Shown: piece after piece, positions 34,561 through 42,249 of the stretch
Layout: the number at the start of each line of letters is the position of its first letter
How positions within the stretch are numbered: the stretch's first letter is position 1
Source: Candidatus Poribacteria bacterium
GTDB taxonomy: Bacteria > Poribacteria > WGA-4E > WGA-3G
DNA length: 64,000 nt
Assembly (NCBI GenBank): GCA_026706025.1
Contig: JAPOZO010000009.1
Coordinates: 1-64,000 of the forward strand
Direction of reading: 5' to 3'
Program-made: the position numbers and the translations under genes
The notes under the pieces: model-generated
Told to the model about the DNA's origin: nothing
What the model saw: the letters and a program-made list of their open reading frames with translations, nothing else
Database searches by the model: none

Positions 34561-35601
34561 ATGCATCACGAACAGGAAAGAGACACTTTAGCATTTACGC
34601 ACCAGTTATACGCTGAGACACCTCGTCAACTGGCATTTCAGGCGACAACTATCGCTGAAGCAGAAGTATGGCAGGTTGAGCTGCGGGCAAAACTTAGGGA
34701 ATTGGTCGGCGGCTTTCCAGAAGACAAATGCGATTTACAACCAGAAGTCTTGGAGACCCGTGAATTCTCCAACTATATCCGTGAAACGGTGCAATTCAAG
34801 AGTCGTTCGCATTCAGTTATTTTCGGTTACTTCCTCTCTCCGAAGCATTTTAACAGTTCAACGCCAAACCCGACGATTCTCTGTTTAGCAGGGCACGGGC
34901 GCGGTGTAGATGACATCGTTGGGATTGAGGAAGACGGTAGCATGCGTGCGGAATGGGGCGGTTATCAGAACGATTTCGCGCTCCAATGTTTAGCGCAGGG
35001 TTACAGTGTGCTTGCTATCGAACAATTCGGGTTTGGGCACCGTCGCGATGCCGTCGCCCATCAAAAAGGTGGCGGAAGTTCCTCGTGCCAACCGAGTGCG
35101 GGTGCCGCACTGCTGTTAGGACATACGATGGTAGGCTGGCGGGTCTATGATGCTATGCGAGCGTTTGACTATTTAGGAACCCGTCCTGAAGTCGATATGA
35201 AGCGTCTCGGTATCATGGGGATCTCTGGCGGTGGGACGACTACCTTCTTCACCGCAGCAATTGATACACGTATTAAGGCTGCTGTCGTGAGCGGTTATTT
35301 CAATACCTTTCGGGACAGTATCCTGAGTCTAAGCCATTGCATAGACAACTACATACCGAATGTGTTACAATATGCAGAGATGTACGATATCGCCGGGTTG
35401 ATTGCCCCACGCGCATTATTTATTGAATCCGGCACCGAAGATACAATTTTCCCGATTGAAGCTACCCGATTTGCGGTCAACAAAGCAAAAGCAATTTTCA
35501 ACTGCTTCAGTGCCGACGACAAACTCGGATTCGAGGTGTTTGAGGCGGGGCATAGTTTCTACGGTATCGGGGCATTTGAGTTTCTCAAACAGGCACTGTA
35601 A
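34561..35601 (+). CDS. Alpha/beta-hydrolase, acetyl-xylan-esterase/DLH-like
   Basis: This 346-residue serine hydrolase has the nucleophile elbow LGIMGISGGGTTTFF, an acid residue in ESGTEDTIFP and the histidine in FEAGHSFYG. CLAGHGRGVDDIVGIE is the oxyanion strand, and QCLAQGYSVLAIEQFGFGHR is typical of large acetyl esterases acting on carbohydrates. GGAAGGT lies 7 bases before the ATG at 34561, preferred over the TTG at 34546. No signal peptide is seen. It probably hydrolyses an ester on a sugar or small molecule. Confidence 0.88.
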   Translation: MHHEQERDTLAFTHQLYAETPRQLAFQATTIAEAEVWQVELRAKLRELVGGFPEDKCDLQPEVLETREFSNYIRETVQFKSRSHSVIFGYFLSPKHFNSSTPNPTILCLAGHGRGVDDIVGIEEDGSMRAEWGGYQNDFALQCLAQGYSVLAIEQFGFGHRRDAVAHQKGGGSSSCQPSAGAALLLGHTMVGWRVYDAMRAFDYLGTRPEVDMKRLGIMGISGGGTTTFFTAAIDTRIKAAVVSGYFNTFRDSILSLSHCIDNYIPNVLQYAEMYDIAGLIAPRALFIESGTEDTIFPIEATRFAVNKAKAIFNCFSADDKLGFEVFEAGHSFYGIGAFEFLKQAL

Positions 35602-35613
35602 AAGGAGGAGCGT

Positions 35614-36405
35614 GTGGCAATTGAACTATTTTCGATCGGCACAGAGTTAGTACTCGGACAGATTCAGGATACCAATGCTCACTGGATTGCGCAGCAGATT
35701 CTTCAGATCGGTGGGGAATTACGCAGGGTTACGATGCTACGCGATAACGCCGAGGAGATGTCTGAAGCATTGGATTCCGCGATTAAACGGGAAACGTCTC
35801 TTATCCTCACAACAGGAGGTCTCGGACCCACACCCGATGATATGACTGTCGAGGTTGTAGCATCTCTCACCGGTACGAAACCTGTCGTGAGCGAAGAGAC
35901 CATCGCCGAATTTCGGAAACGCCGCGAGATGTCAACAGATGATGTCATCAGTGAAGCACTCACAAAAATGGCAACAATACCAGAAACCGCTATTGTCTTT
36001 CAGAATCCAGCAGGTTGGGCACCCTGCATCAGTGTCGAACACAAAGAATCAACAATCATGATGATGCCCGGCCCACCTCGTGAGATGAAAGCTATCTTTG
36101 AAACCCATATTCAACCGTTGATCGCTGAACGCTACCGCGCAGAAATCACCACAGCGCGGGTTTATGTTAGCATGTTTGAAGCCGAAGTTTCACCACTGAT
36201 GCAAAAAGTGATGGAACGCCACCCAGATGTCTACCTAAAGGCGTATGTCTCGCTCCGCAAAGCGGACGGAAGCACTATGCCCGTCGACTTAGTCTCAACA
36301 AGTACAGACAAAGCGGATGCCGAGACGCAATTGCAACTCGCTACCGATTACTTCCAAGAACTTGTTGTTGAAGCAGGAAAACATTTTAGCCTTGAAGACG
36401 AATAA
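35614..36405 (+). CDS. CinA N-terminal (MoCF-biosynthesis-like) domain protein
   Basis: This 263-residue protein matches only the N-terminal domain of CinA (COG1058): IELFSIGTELVLGQIQDTNA, LILTTGGLGPTPDDMT and MMMPGPPREMKAIF. The C-terminal nicotinamide-nucleotide amidase domain (PncC) is missing, so this is a single-domain form. In characterised relatives the domain is an ADP-ribose pyrophosphatase. The GTG start is fixed by AAAGGAGG 6 bases upstream. It begins 12 bases after the esterase gene and is likely in the same transcript. Confidence 0.93.
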   Translation: MAIELFSIGTELVLGQIQDTNAHWIAQQILQIGGELRRVTMLRDNAEEMSEALDSAIKRETSLILTTGGLGPTPDDMTVEVVASLTGTKPVVSEETIAEFRKRREMSTDDVISEALTKMATIPETAIVFQNPAGWAPCISVEHKESTIMMMPGPPREMKAIFETHIQPLIAERYRAEITTARVYVSMFEAEVSPLMQKVMERHPDVYLKAYVSLRKADGSTMPVDLVSTSTDKADAETQLQLATDYFQELVVEAGKHFSLEDE

Positions 36406-36428
36406 TAGGTGTGCTTTGTAAGTACACC
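36406..36428. repeat. REP-like palindrome
   Basis: TAGGTGTGCTT-TGT-AAGTACACC begins right after the CinA-type stop codon, in the leader of the IF-1 gene. Confidence 0.55.
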
Positions 36429-36503
36429 AACCCGTAGGTGATTACCGTGTTCCTCGGAGTGAGGACGATCTGTACTGCACCTACACAAAAGGAGATTTAT
36501 ACT

Positions 36504-36872
36504 GTGAATCGCAGACCTTCAGGAAACAAACGAAAGCCGCAGACGCGGTACGCGAATCCACCGCGCAGGAAGCGGAAGTCACAACCGAAAAAGCAAAAGG
36601 ACACCGATGCGAGTCTCGATACTGAAGTCCAAGTGGAAGAAGAGGAACAAAAACCTTCTAAAAAGGACAAAATAGAGGTTGAAGGCACCGTCGTGGAACC
36701 TTTACCCAATGCGATGTTTCGCGTCGAGTTGGATAATAAACATCAGATCCTTGCCCATATCTCCGGCAGGATGCGGAAGTTTTTTATCAAAATTTTGCCC
36801 GGCGACAAGGTGACCGTAGAATTATCCCCTTATGACCTTACGCGAGGACGTATCACCTATCGGAAAAAGTAG
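36504..36872 (+). CDS. infA: Translation initiation factor IF-1 with long N-terminal extension
   Basis: The last 67 residues are a full IF-1 OB-fold: [40 protein letters not shown] and [16 protein letters not shown]-1 helps start-site selection on the 30S ribosome. Normal IF-1 is about 72 residues; this frame adds about 53. The extension is first strongly basic ([29 protein letters not shown]) and then acidic ([10 protein letters not shown]). The GTG at 36504 has AAAGGAGA 8 bases upstream, which supports translation of the extension. No start lies just before the core domain. Confidence 0.9.
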   Translation: MNRRPSGNKRKPQTRYANPPRRKRKSQPKKQKDTDASLDTEVQVEEEEQKPSKKDKIEVEGTVVEPLPNAMFRVELDNKHQILAHISGRMRKFFIKILPGDKVTVELSPYDLTRGRITYRKK

Positions 36873-36890
36873 TTTTCTAAATAGAGACTT

Positions 36891-36914
36891 GTTGGCGCGG
36901 TTTTCGACCGCGCA
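36891..36914. repeat. REP-like palindrome, first of two adjacent
   Basis: GTTGGCGCGGT-TTTCG-ACCGCGC follows the infA stop; the 7-bp stem is perfect. Confidence 0.6.
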
Positions 36915-36929
36915 CTCGTCAAGGTAACC

Positions 36930-36953
36930 GTAGGCGCGCTTTCCAGCGCGCAC
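36930..36953. repeat. REP-like palindrome, second of two adjacent
   Basis: GTAGGCGCGCT-TTCC-AGCGCGC has a perfect 7-bp stem of different sequence from its neighbour 16 bases upstream. Confidence 0.7.
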
Positions 36954-36998
36954 CCGTTTACAAAGCAATCCGCTTTCGCTACGCGACGGGAAATTCCT

Positions 36999-37814
36999 AT
37001 GAAACCTACCGCCTTAGTTCACATCAATACTATCCACGACAAGGAGACGGCTCGGCTACTCAATGCTATTGAAGCAAAACGGGAGCAGGTAGAAGAACTC
37101 ACCGTAACGATCGAAACACTCAAGTCAGAAGTTGACGTATTTCAGCGCCGATACAATGCCCATATCAGCCACCACTACCTCGAACTTGACAAAGTTGAAC
37201 TTGAAACGAAGGAATATACCCTTCGGCTACAACTGCGACGAGAAAATGTGAGCGAGGCGGAGATAGAGGCGCGTGTAGAATCTTGTTTTAGAACAAGCCG
37301 CGCACGGGTTGACGCATACGAGGAAGCAGACGATTCACAACCTATCCCTGAAGAAAACGAGGTCCCTGCACCTAAGGCAAAACACCTGCAAAACCTCTAC
37401 CGTAAACTCGCCAAACGGTACCACCCCGACAAAGCCATAGATACCAAAGAACAGCACAGACGAGAACAGTTGATGCCACTTGTTAACCGAGCATATCAGG
37501 AACACGACATTCAAACTCTTGAACGGTTAAGTCTTGGTGAAACGGAATCAGACATCTCTGAAAAAACAGATGCCGAAAAACGGGCAGCATTACAAGCGGA
37601 ACTCCGAAGCCTGAATCGTGCAGCGAGCGAATTGCGTTTAGAGATAAACCGACTCAAGATGGGACGCACCTATCAACTCAAACAACAAGTAGAAAACGCC
37701 AAGAAAGCTGGGACAGACTTACTCTCTGGACTCGCGAAAGATTTAGAACGGAAAGTTAAAGCCGGCCGCTCACACTTGACGCGCTTGATTAATATGTGGC
37801 ATCGTACACAATGA
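36999..37814 (+). CDS. J-domain protein with flanking coiled coils
   Basis: This 271-residue protein carries a central J domain (about 125-175) with LQNLYRKLAKRYHPDKA, containing the HPD tripeptide that stimulates DnaK ATPase. Residues 15-95 form a probable coiled coil (EAKREQVEELTVTIETLKSE), and residues 190-265 a second one. There is no G/F-rich region or zinc finger, so it is not DnaJ itself but a specialised class C co-chaperone. The coiled coils may bind a client or dimerise it. The ATG lacks a strong Shine-Dalgarno; two palindromes lie just upstream. Confidence 0.85.
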   Translation: MKPTALVHINTIHDKETARLLNAIEAKREQVEELTVTIETLKSEVDVFQRRYNAHISHHYLELDKVELETKEYTLRLQLRRENVSEAEIEARVESCFRTSRARVDAYEEADDSQPIPEENEVPAPKAKHLQNLYRKLAKRYHPDKAIDTKEQHRREQLMPLVNRAYQEHDIQTLERLSLGETESDISEKTDAEKRAALQAELRSLNRAASELRLEINRLKMGRTYQLKQQVENAKKAGTDLLSGLAKDLERKVKAGRSHLTRLINMWHRTQ

Positions 37815-37865
37815 CAGCGGAACGCCAAAAGTAATTTATAAATGTACTTTTAGAAGGAATCCATC

Positions 37866-38600
37866 ATGCAACTCACAGACAAAGTCGCTATTATCACGGG
37901 TGGCGGTCGCGGCATCGGTAGAGCTGTCGCCATCGCCTATGCAGCCGAAGGTGCGAGCGTCGTCATCGCTGCGCGGAGCAGTGCCCAACTCGATAAAGTC
38001 GCTACAGAGATAGCAGCACAAGGTGGCAAAGTCCTCGCCCTGCCAACCGACTTACGAATCCGCGAAGAAGTGGAACACCTCGTCCAGAAGACCGTAGCGC
38101 ATTTCGGACGGATAGACATTCTCGTCAACAACGCCGGTATCAATCCGAGAGGCTTATTTTTAGATTCTACCGATGAAGAGTGGGAACAGGGATGGCAGAT
38201 TAATGTGATGGGCGTTGTGCATTGTTGCCGCGCCGCGTTACCAATCATGCAGCAGCAAGGCAGCGGGAATATCATCAATGTTGGCTCTGGAATGGGACAG
38301 GTCGGACGTTCAAATCTAAGCGTCTACTGTGCTTCTAAAGCGGCACTGCACGGATTGACACAATCAATTGCTGAAGAAGTCTGGGAAGATGGCATCATCG
38401 CGAACGTCCTTATCCCGGGTCCCGTGAAAACAGAACTTTCAAAACCCGCTTGGGAAAATTCAGGAACTTTCAGAGCACAAAGCGATCCGTGGAAGGAACC
38501 GGAGCAGGTTGTTGCATCGGCACTTTTCCTCGCGACGCAATCCCCTGCTACCGGCATGACAGGTCAAATTCTCAGCATCATGCGCCGAAATAGCCCGTGA
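37866..38600 (+). CDS. Short-chain dehydrogenase/reductase (FabG-like)
   Basis: This 244-residue classical SDR has the cofactor motif TGGGRGIGRAVAIAYA, the NNAG motif in LVNNAGINPRG, the catalytic serine in INVGSGMGQ and the YxxxK motif YCASK. It resembles 3-oxoacyl-ACP reductase and related sugar-alcohol dehydrogenases; the C-terminus QILSIMRRNSP is shorter than usual and lacks the common GG(W/Y) ending. AGAAGGAA stands before the ATG. The substrate is unknown. Confidence 0.92.
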   Translation: MQLTDKVAIITGGGRGIGRAVAIAYAAEGASVVIAARSSAQLDKVATEIAAQGGKVLALPTDLRIREEVEHLVQKTVAHFGRIDILVNNAGINPRGLFLDSTDEEWEQGWQINVMGVVHCCRAALPIMQQQGSGNIINVGSGMGQVGRSNLSVYCASKAALHGLTQSIAEEVWEDGIIANVLIPGPVKTELSKPAWENSGTFRAQSDPWKEPEQVVASALFLATQSPATGMTGQILSIMRRNSP

Positions 38601-38679
38601 TAGCACAAGAACTTCTGAGAGTTTACCTCATAAATACGATTCGTCTAAGTTAACACCGAAGTAGCGTCTGTTTATACTG

Positions 38680-39594
38680 TTATCTCAGCGGAGCCAGTAC
38701 TTCAGTCCCATCTCCGAGAACCGCAACGCTCCACCCAACACAAATATCTCTATCTCCGCACCCACTTCTGCGGTCTTTAACAGGTCGATCCCATTCAATC
38801 TCAAACCAGATCAACCCATCAGCCATTTCGGGACCGGAAATGATCGTGCCTGTTTCACCGTTAAACATGCCGCCAATCTGAGTGCCACCTGGAGCATTCC
38901 GAATTCGAAGTCCAATATTTAGCGTGTTCTTGACAATTACCCCATCGTTCTTGCCGAATGATCCGAGTTCAGGTTCAGACTCAGGTTCAGACTCAGGTTC
39001 AGGCTCGGGTTCAGACTCAGGTTCAGGCTCGGGTTCAGGCTCGGGTTCGGGTTCGGGTTCGGGCTCAGGTTCAGGTTTGGATTCAGGTATTGGCTCTATG
39101 GGTGGTGATGGTTTAAAAACAATATGAGAGCGTGTCAGATTCGCAATAGCAATCCCCTCATATTCAATAACGTTGCGTGTTTCCGCACCGAGCTCCTCGG
39201 TAAATGTTTTGGGACCACTACTAACCCCAACAACGACTTCTTCTCCAATACGAACAACCAGCTCATTATTCTCGGTAAATATCCAAGGTTGAGGGTCGAA
39301 TTTGATACTCAGAACATCTAACACATCACCACTGTCACTACTGATGTAAACTGACGCAAGGCGGGAGTGGCTCTGCACGAAACCGTTAAGAGTTATGCGA
39401 TACGTGCCAGGTTGTAAAGCTTGATGGACTGGGCGGATTGTTATCTCTGGAAATCCGTCAGGTTCCCCTATTGGAACAGTTTCTGTCGAAGGTTCGTCCA
39501 TCATCGCGCCCATAACCATATCTGTTATAGGTTTTTGTTGACTATTACAACTGACCAGAGCAAGTAGGACCGTTAGTAAAATGAAAAATCTCAT
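38680..39594 (-). CDS. Lipoprotein with Pro-Glu spacer and C-terminal SH3-like domain
   Basis: This protein of about 304 residues begins [16 protein letters not shown], a lipoprotein signal with cysteine at residue 16. The N-terminal part holds a beta-rich domain ([20 protein letters not shown]). A spacer of about 40 residues is made of PE/SE dipeptides encoded by a hexanucleotide repeat. The C-terminal 75 residues look like a bacterial SH3 domain ([31 protein letters not shown]). The protein is probably anchored in the membrane with the spacer crossing the periplasm and the SH3 domain binding peptidoglycan or protein. A longer start at 39621 is possible. Confidence 0.82.
   Translation of the reverse strand: MRFFILLTVLLALVSCNSQQKPITDMVMGAMMDEPSTETVPIGEPDGFPEITIRPVHQALQPGTYRITLNGFVQSHSRLASVYISSDSGDVLDVLSIKFDPQPWIFTENNELVVRIGEEVVVGVSSGPKTFTEELGAETRNVIEYEGIAIANLTRSHIVFKPSPPIEPIPESKPEPEPEPEPEPEPEPEPEPESEPEPEPESEPESEPELGSFGKNDGVIVKNTLNIGLRIRNAPGGTQIGGMFNGETGTIISGPEMADGLIWFEIEWDRPVKDRRSGCGDRDICVGWSVAVLGDGTEVLAPLR
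38966..39084. repeat. Coding hexanucleotide repeat (PE/SE spacer)
   Basis: Tandem units of GGTTCA/GGTTCG/GACTCA encode Pro-Glu and Ser-Glu on the minus strand. Repeats of this type change length by slippage in steps of two residues without breaking the frame. Confidence 0.9.
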
Positions 39595-39621
39595 ACGCTT
39601 GATAATTTCTCCTCTAATCAT

Positions 39622-40223
39622 TTAGGGGACAACTCGACCGATTAATAACCGTGAGTTGACTCCAGCATTTAATGCACAAGATCAAGCTATTGAAACACCT
39701 AATACTCAATCTCGCTGCCATTTATAGATACAATTCTGTGTTGATGCTCTGCCTGAAACACAATATTTGTGTTGAAATCATCAACACTGTTGTTTTAGTA
39801 AGCAAGTTTTGTGCCAATGCCTTTAATTAAAGGGCAATATCTACGCCAAAATTCCAAAGGGTTCCTACTCTTATTCGTGTAAAATATAGGGACACACTAA
39901 GCTTATCCAAGTAGGCAATGACTTTTGCTTTCATCATAAAAAAATAAAAAATAACCTGCTTGCAACCTCTTTTCTACCGCAGATACGCAAAAAATGCAGA
40001 ATTAGCGTGAAAAAATGGAAAGTATGTGAAAAAAATGCAGTGATTAGATCACCGCGTTGCACGACTTGGTATGGGTACTTTAGGGATTTTATTATTTTCC
40101 TGGAAAAGAAAATAGAGAGATCTATCGGTAGGCGTGCTTACAAAACTCTCCGATCGACGGTGTATGGTCAATCGTCCAATCAACTACAAAGCCTTAATCT
40201 TCATCAAACTTTGCCAATAAAGA
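39622..40223. other. Gene-free AT-rich interval
   Basis: No convincing gene is visible. A half-site resembling the REP-like foot (GTAGGCGTGCTTACAA, near 40128) has no partner arm. An 83-codon plus-strand frame at 40007-40258 has no ribosome site and unusual composition, and was not called. Confidence 0.5.
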
Positions 40224-40246
40224 AGGGAGAGCGGCCTGCTCTCCCT
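40224..40246 (-). terminator. Rho-independent terminator of the PIN/oxidoreductase unit
   Basis: A perfect 9-bp stem AGGGAGAGC/GCTCTCCCT has a 5-base loop. On the minus strand it is followed by TCTTTATT, 44 bases after the oxidoreductase stop. Confidence 0.7.
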
Positions 40247-40289
40247 GAAAATGTCTAATATTTTAGATTTTACTATAAGAGTTCCATCT

Positions 40290-41342
40290 TTAGAGTGGAA
40301 ATGTAACGCGCCGTCCCTCTTGCGCAGAGCGATACGCGCCCAAAATCATTTCCACCGTAACCCGTCCATCCTCTACTGTGACATCGGGTTCTGTGTCGTT
40401 CTTCAGACAGTCAATAAACGGACGCGGCACACCGGCAATCCGTTCACCGTGCCCATCCGGAATAGGAATACCGAGGTCCTTCCATGTCGGTTCATCGCGT
40501 GTATACAACCTAAGCGCAACGGCATCTGCCGAGCGCGGGATATTACACGAAGGAGCGTCCCCATAGTTCTGTATGACCACACCTTGATCACCATAAATCT
40601 CAGTCGTATTTTCACCGGCGAGCGTCACAGACGTATTCAGTAAAATCGCCATCTCTCCACCGGCGAATCGATAGACAGCCAACCCCGTGTCATCAGGTGC
40701 GACATCCGTCAAAATGTTATCAATTTCAGCAATAACACTCGTCGGTTTACCGAGCATCCAATAGATAAAATCGGTCGCATGCGAGGCATCGTCCATGAAC
40801 ATCCCCATGTTCTTCTCCGGATCAATATGCCAGCGACTGGGTCCCGTCACAAAAGCCTCGCTAAACAACGCGTTGATACAGTGTCGGCGGCGCAACACAC
40901 CGATTTTCCCCAACACGCCGCTGTCAATCAATTCTTTCATTGCTATGTTCGCTGGGTCGCGCCGCATCTGGTAACCCATCATAAACTTGACCCCGGTCTT
41001 CTCTACGACCGCTGCAATTCGATCACAATCCTCCAAAGTGAGTGCCATCGGTTTTTGGCAGAGAATGTGCTTTCCTTCTGATGCCGCTGTTTCCACCATC
41101 TCCGCGTGCCGATTTGTTTCGCAGGTTACAATAACAGCGTGAATTTCGGGGTGGTTGATAACATCCTCAAGATGCGGTGAATAATTCATGCCGTATTGCG
41201 TTGCTGCAGCTTCGCCGCGTTCAACACTGTCGTCCCAGCATGCGACAAGTTGGACATCGTCAAACGCCTTCATTTGGTTACAATAGGCGTTAGCGTGTCC
41301 ATGCGCGAAACTTATGATACCGATACCGATCTTTGCTTTCAT
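40290..41342 (-). CDS. Gfo/Idh/MocA-family NAD(P)-dependent oxidoreductase
   Basis: This 350-residue sugar dehydrogenase-type protein has an N-terminal strand IGIGIISFAHGHANAY, in which the glycine-rich loop is diverged (SFAHGHA). The EKP motif is CQKPMAL with the lysine kept, and DDASHATDFIYWMLG holds the H-x-x-D pair. Its ATG is only three bases after the stop of a PIN toxin-like gene and has no Shine-Dalgarno, so translation is probably coupled. A strong terminator follows. The substrate is unknown. Confidence 0.9.
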   Translation of the reverse strand: MKAKIGIGIISFAHGHANAYCNQMKAFDDVQLVACWDDSVERGEAAATQYGMNYSPHLEDVINHPEIHAVIVTCETNRHAEMVETAASEGKHILCQKPMALTLEDCDRIAAVVEKTGVKFMMGYQMRRDPANIAMKELIDSGVLGKIGVLRRRHCINALFSEAFVTGPSRWHIDPEKNMGMFMDDASHATDFIYWMLGKPTSVIAEIDNILTDVAPDDTGLAVYRFAGGEMAILLNTSVTLAGENTTEIYGDQGVVIQNYGDAPSCNIPRSADAVALRLYTRDEPTWKDLGIPIPDGHGERIAGVPRPFIDCLKNDTEPDVTVEDGRVTVEMILGAYRSAQEGRRVTFPL

Positions 41343-41345
41343 ATA

Positions 41346-41843
41346 TTACGTTATCCAATCTGTGAGTGTCTGTTGTGGGTCCAGTTCGGGGTTGAAAATT
41401 TGCAAGCCTTCCGCACGCGCCGCTCGGAGAAGGCGTTGATCCGAGGCAACGAGCACCAGCCTATCGCCTGTACTGCGAAGTTCTGTTGCAGTGTCTAAAG
41501 CGGAACGTAAAACCAATGCGTCAACACTGTTGAGAGAATAGGTTTCAATCAAATCTATTGAGTTCCAAACAAGCGAATCGGGAACCGAGATTTTCCTAAA
41601 GTTTGATTGATTATTGATGACTTCATGCTCTAAATGTCCGATAGCTTGAGTAAATTCACCAATCGTGATGCGGCCGTCATTCTTTTTACGAATACAGATC
41701 CAAAAGACCTCTATTGCACCAATTGTTAAACACAACAAACGTCCTAAAGGCACATTGCGAAAAAGAAAGAGCATTTTCTCACTGCCAGATTCACGAGTAT
41801 ACCGTTTAACGAGCGCGCTTGCATCGAAATAGAAGTGGTACAA
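41346..41843 (-). CDS. PIN-domain ribonuclease, VapC-like toxin
   Basis: This 165-residue protein has the four acidic positions of a PIN nuclease: HFYFDASALVKRYTRE, the glutamate in GAIEVFW, SVDALVLRSAL and VASDQRLLRAA. Such toxins cleave tRNA or other RNA when freed from their antitoxin. The TTG start has GGGAGA 6 bases upstream and follows the antitoxin stop by two bases. The next gene, a sugar oxidoreductase, starts three bases after its stop. Confidence 0.85.
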   Translation of the reverse strand: MYHFYFDASALVKRYTRESGSEKMLFLFRNVPLGRLLCLTIGAIEVFWICIRKKNDGRITIGEFTQAIGHLEHEVINNQSNFRKISVPDSLVWNSIDLIETYSLNSVDALVLRSALDTATELRSTGDRLVLVASDQRLLRAARAEGLQIFNPELDPQQTLTDWIT

Positions 41844-41845
41844 TG

Positions 41846-42163
41846 TTATTTCTCCCGTTCTTCGATAATCGCACGACTAAACTCGTTGTCCTCAGCATGA
41901 ATCCCATGTTGTTTCATACTCTCATGAAGTTCCTCAATCGGTCTAAGTTCAAAATCTTCTGAGATTCCCATTTTTTTGAATACTTCTGCAATCACTTTCG
42001 TACCGATATTATCATCTTGGTTGTCGTTTTGCATTTCAAAATCCTTTGGCGGATTTGGTCCCGCTTCCTCAACAACCGAAGAGAGTTTCTGATCCATCTC
42101 CGCAACGATCTTTTCCAATCGGTCTAACCGTTGGGTAATAGCTTCAAGCATTTCTTTTTCCAT
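41846..42163 (-). CDS. Putative antitoxin with coiled-coil N-terminus
   Basis: This 105-residue protein sits immediately before the PIN gene. The N-terminal 35 residues form a coiled coil (EAITQRLDRLEKIVAEMDQK). The C-terminal part (RPIEELHESMKQHGI, SRAIIEEREK) is amphipathic and could wrap the toxin. No DNA-binding motif such as AbrB or RHH is obvious. The ATG at 42163 is chosen because a G-rich ribosome site (AAGGGGG) lies about 6 bases upstream; the frame is open to 42208. Confidence 0.65.
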   Translation of the reverse strand: MEKEMLEAITQRLDRLEKIVAEMDQKLSSVVEEAGPNPPKDFEMQNDNQDDNIGTKVIAEVFKKMGISEDFELRPIEELHESMKQHGIHAEDNEFSRAIIEEREK

Positions 42164-42249
42164 TGTAAACCCCCTTATCTTCATTCTGTGTATAATTAAG
42201 AATACCACAAAAACTACCAGATGTCATATCAATCCCTAAAGCAAGAGGA

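Noticed and set aside
38966-39084. Possible non-coding satellite or CRISPR-like repeat
   Set aside because: The repeat is in frame inside a lipoprotein gene and encodes PE/SE dipeptides.
40007-40258. 83-codon plus-strand frame in the AT-rich gap
   Set aside because: It has no Shine-Dalgarno, no domain-like pattern and runs across the terminator hairpin of the opposite strand.
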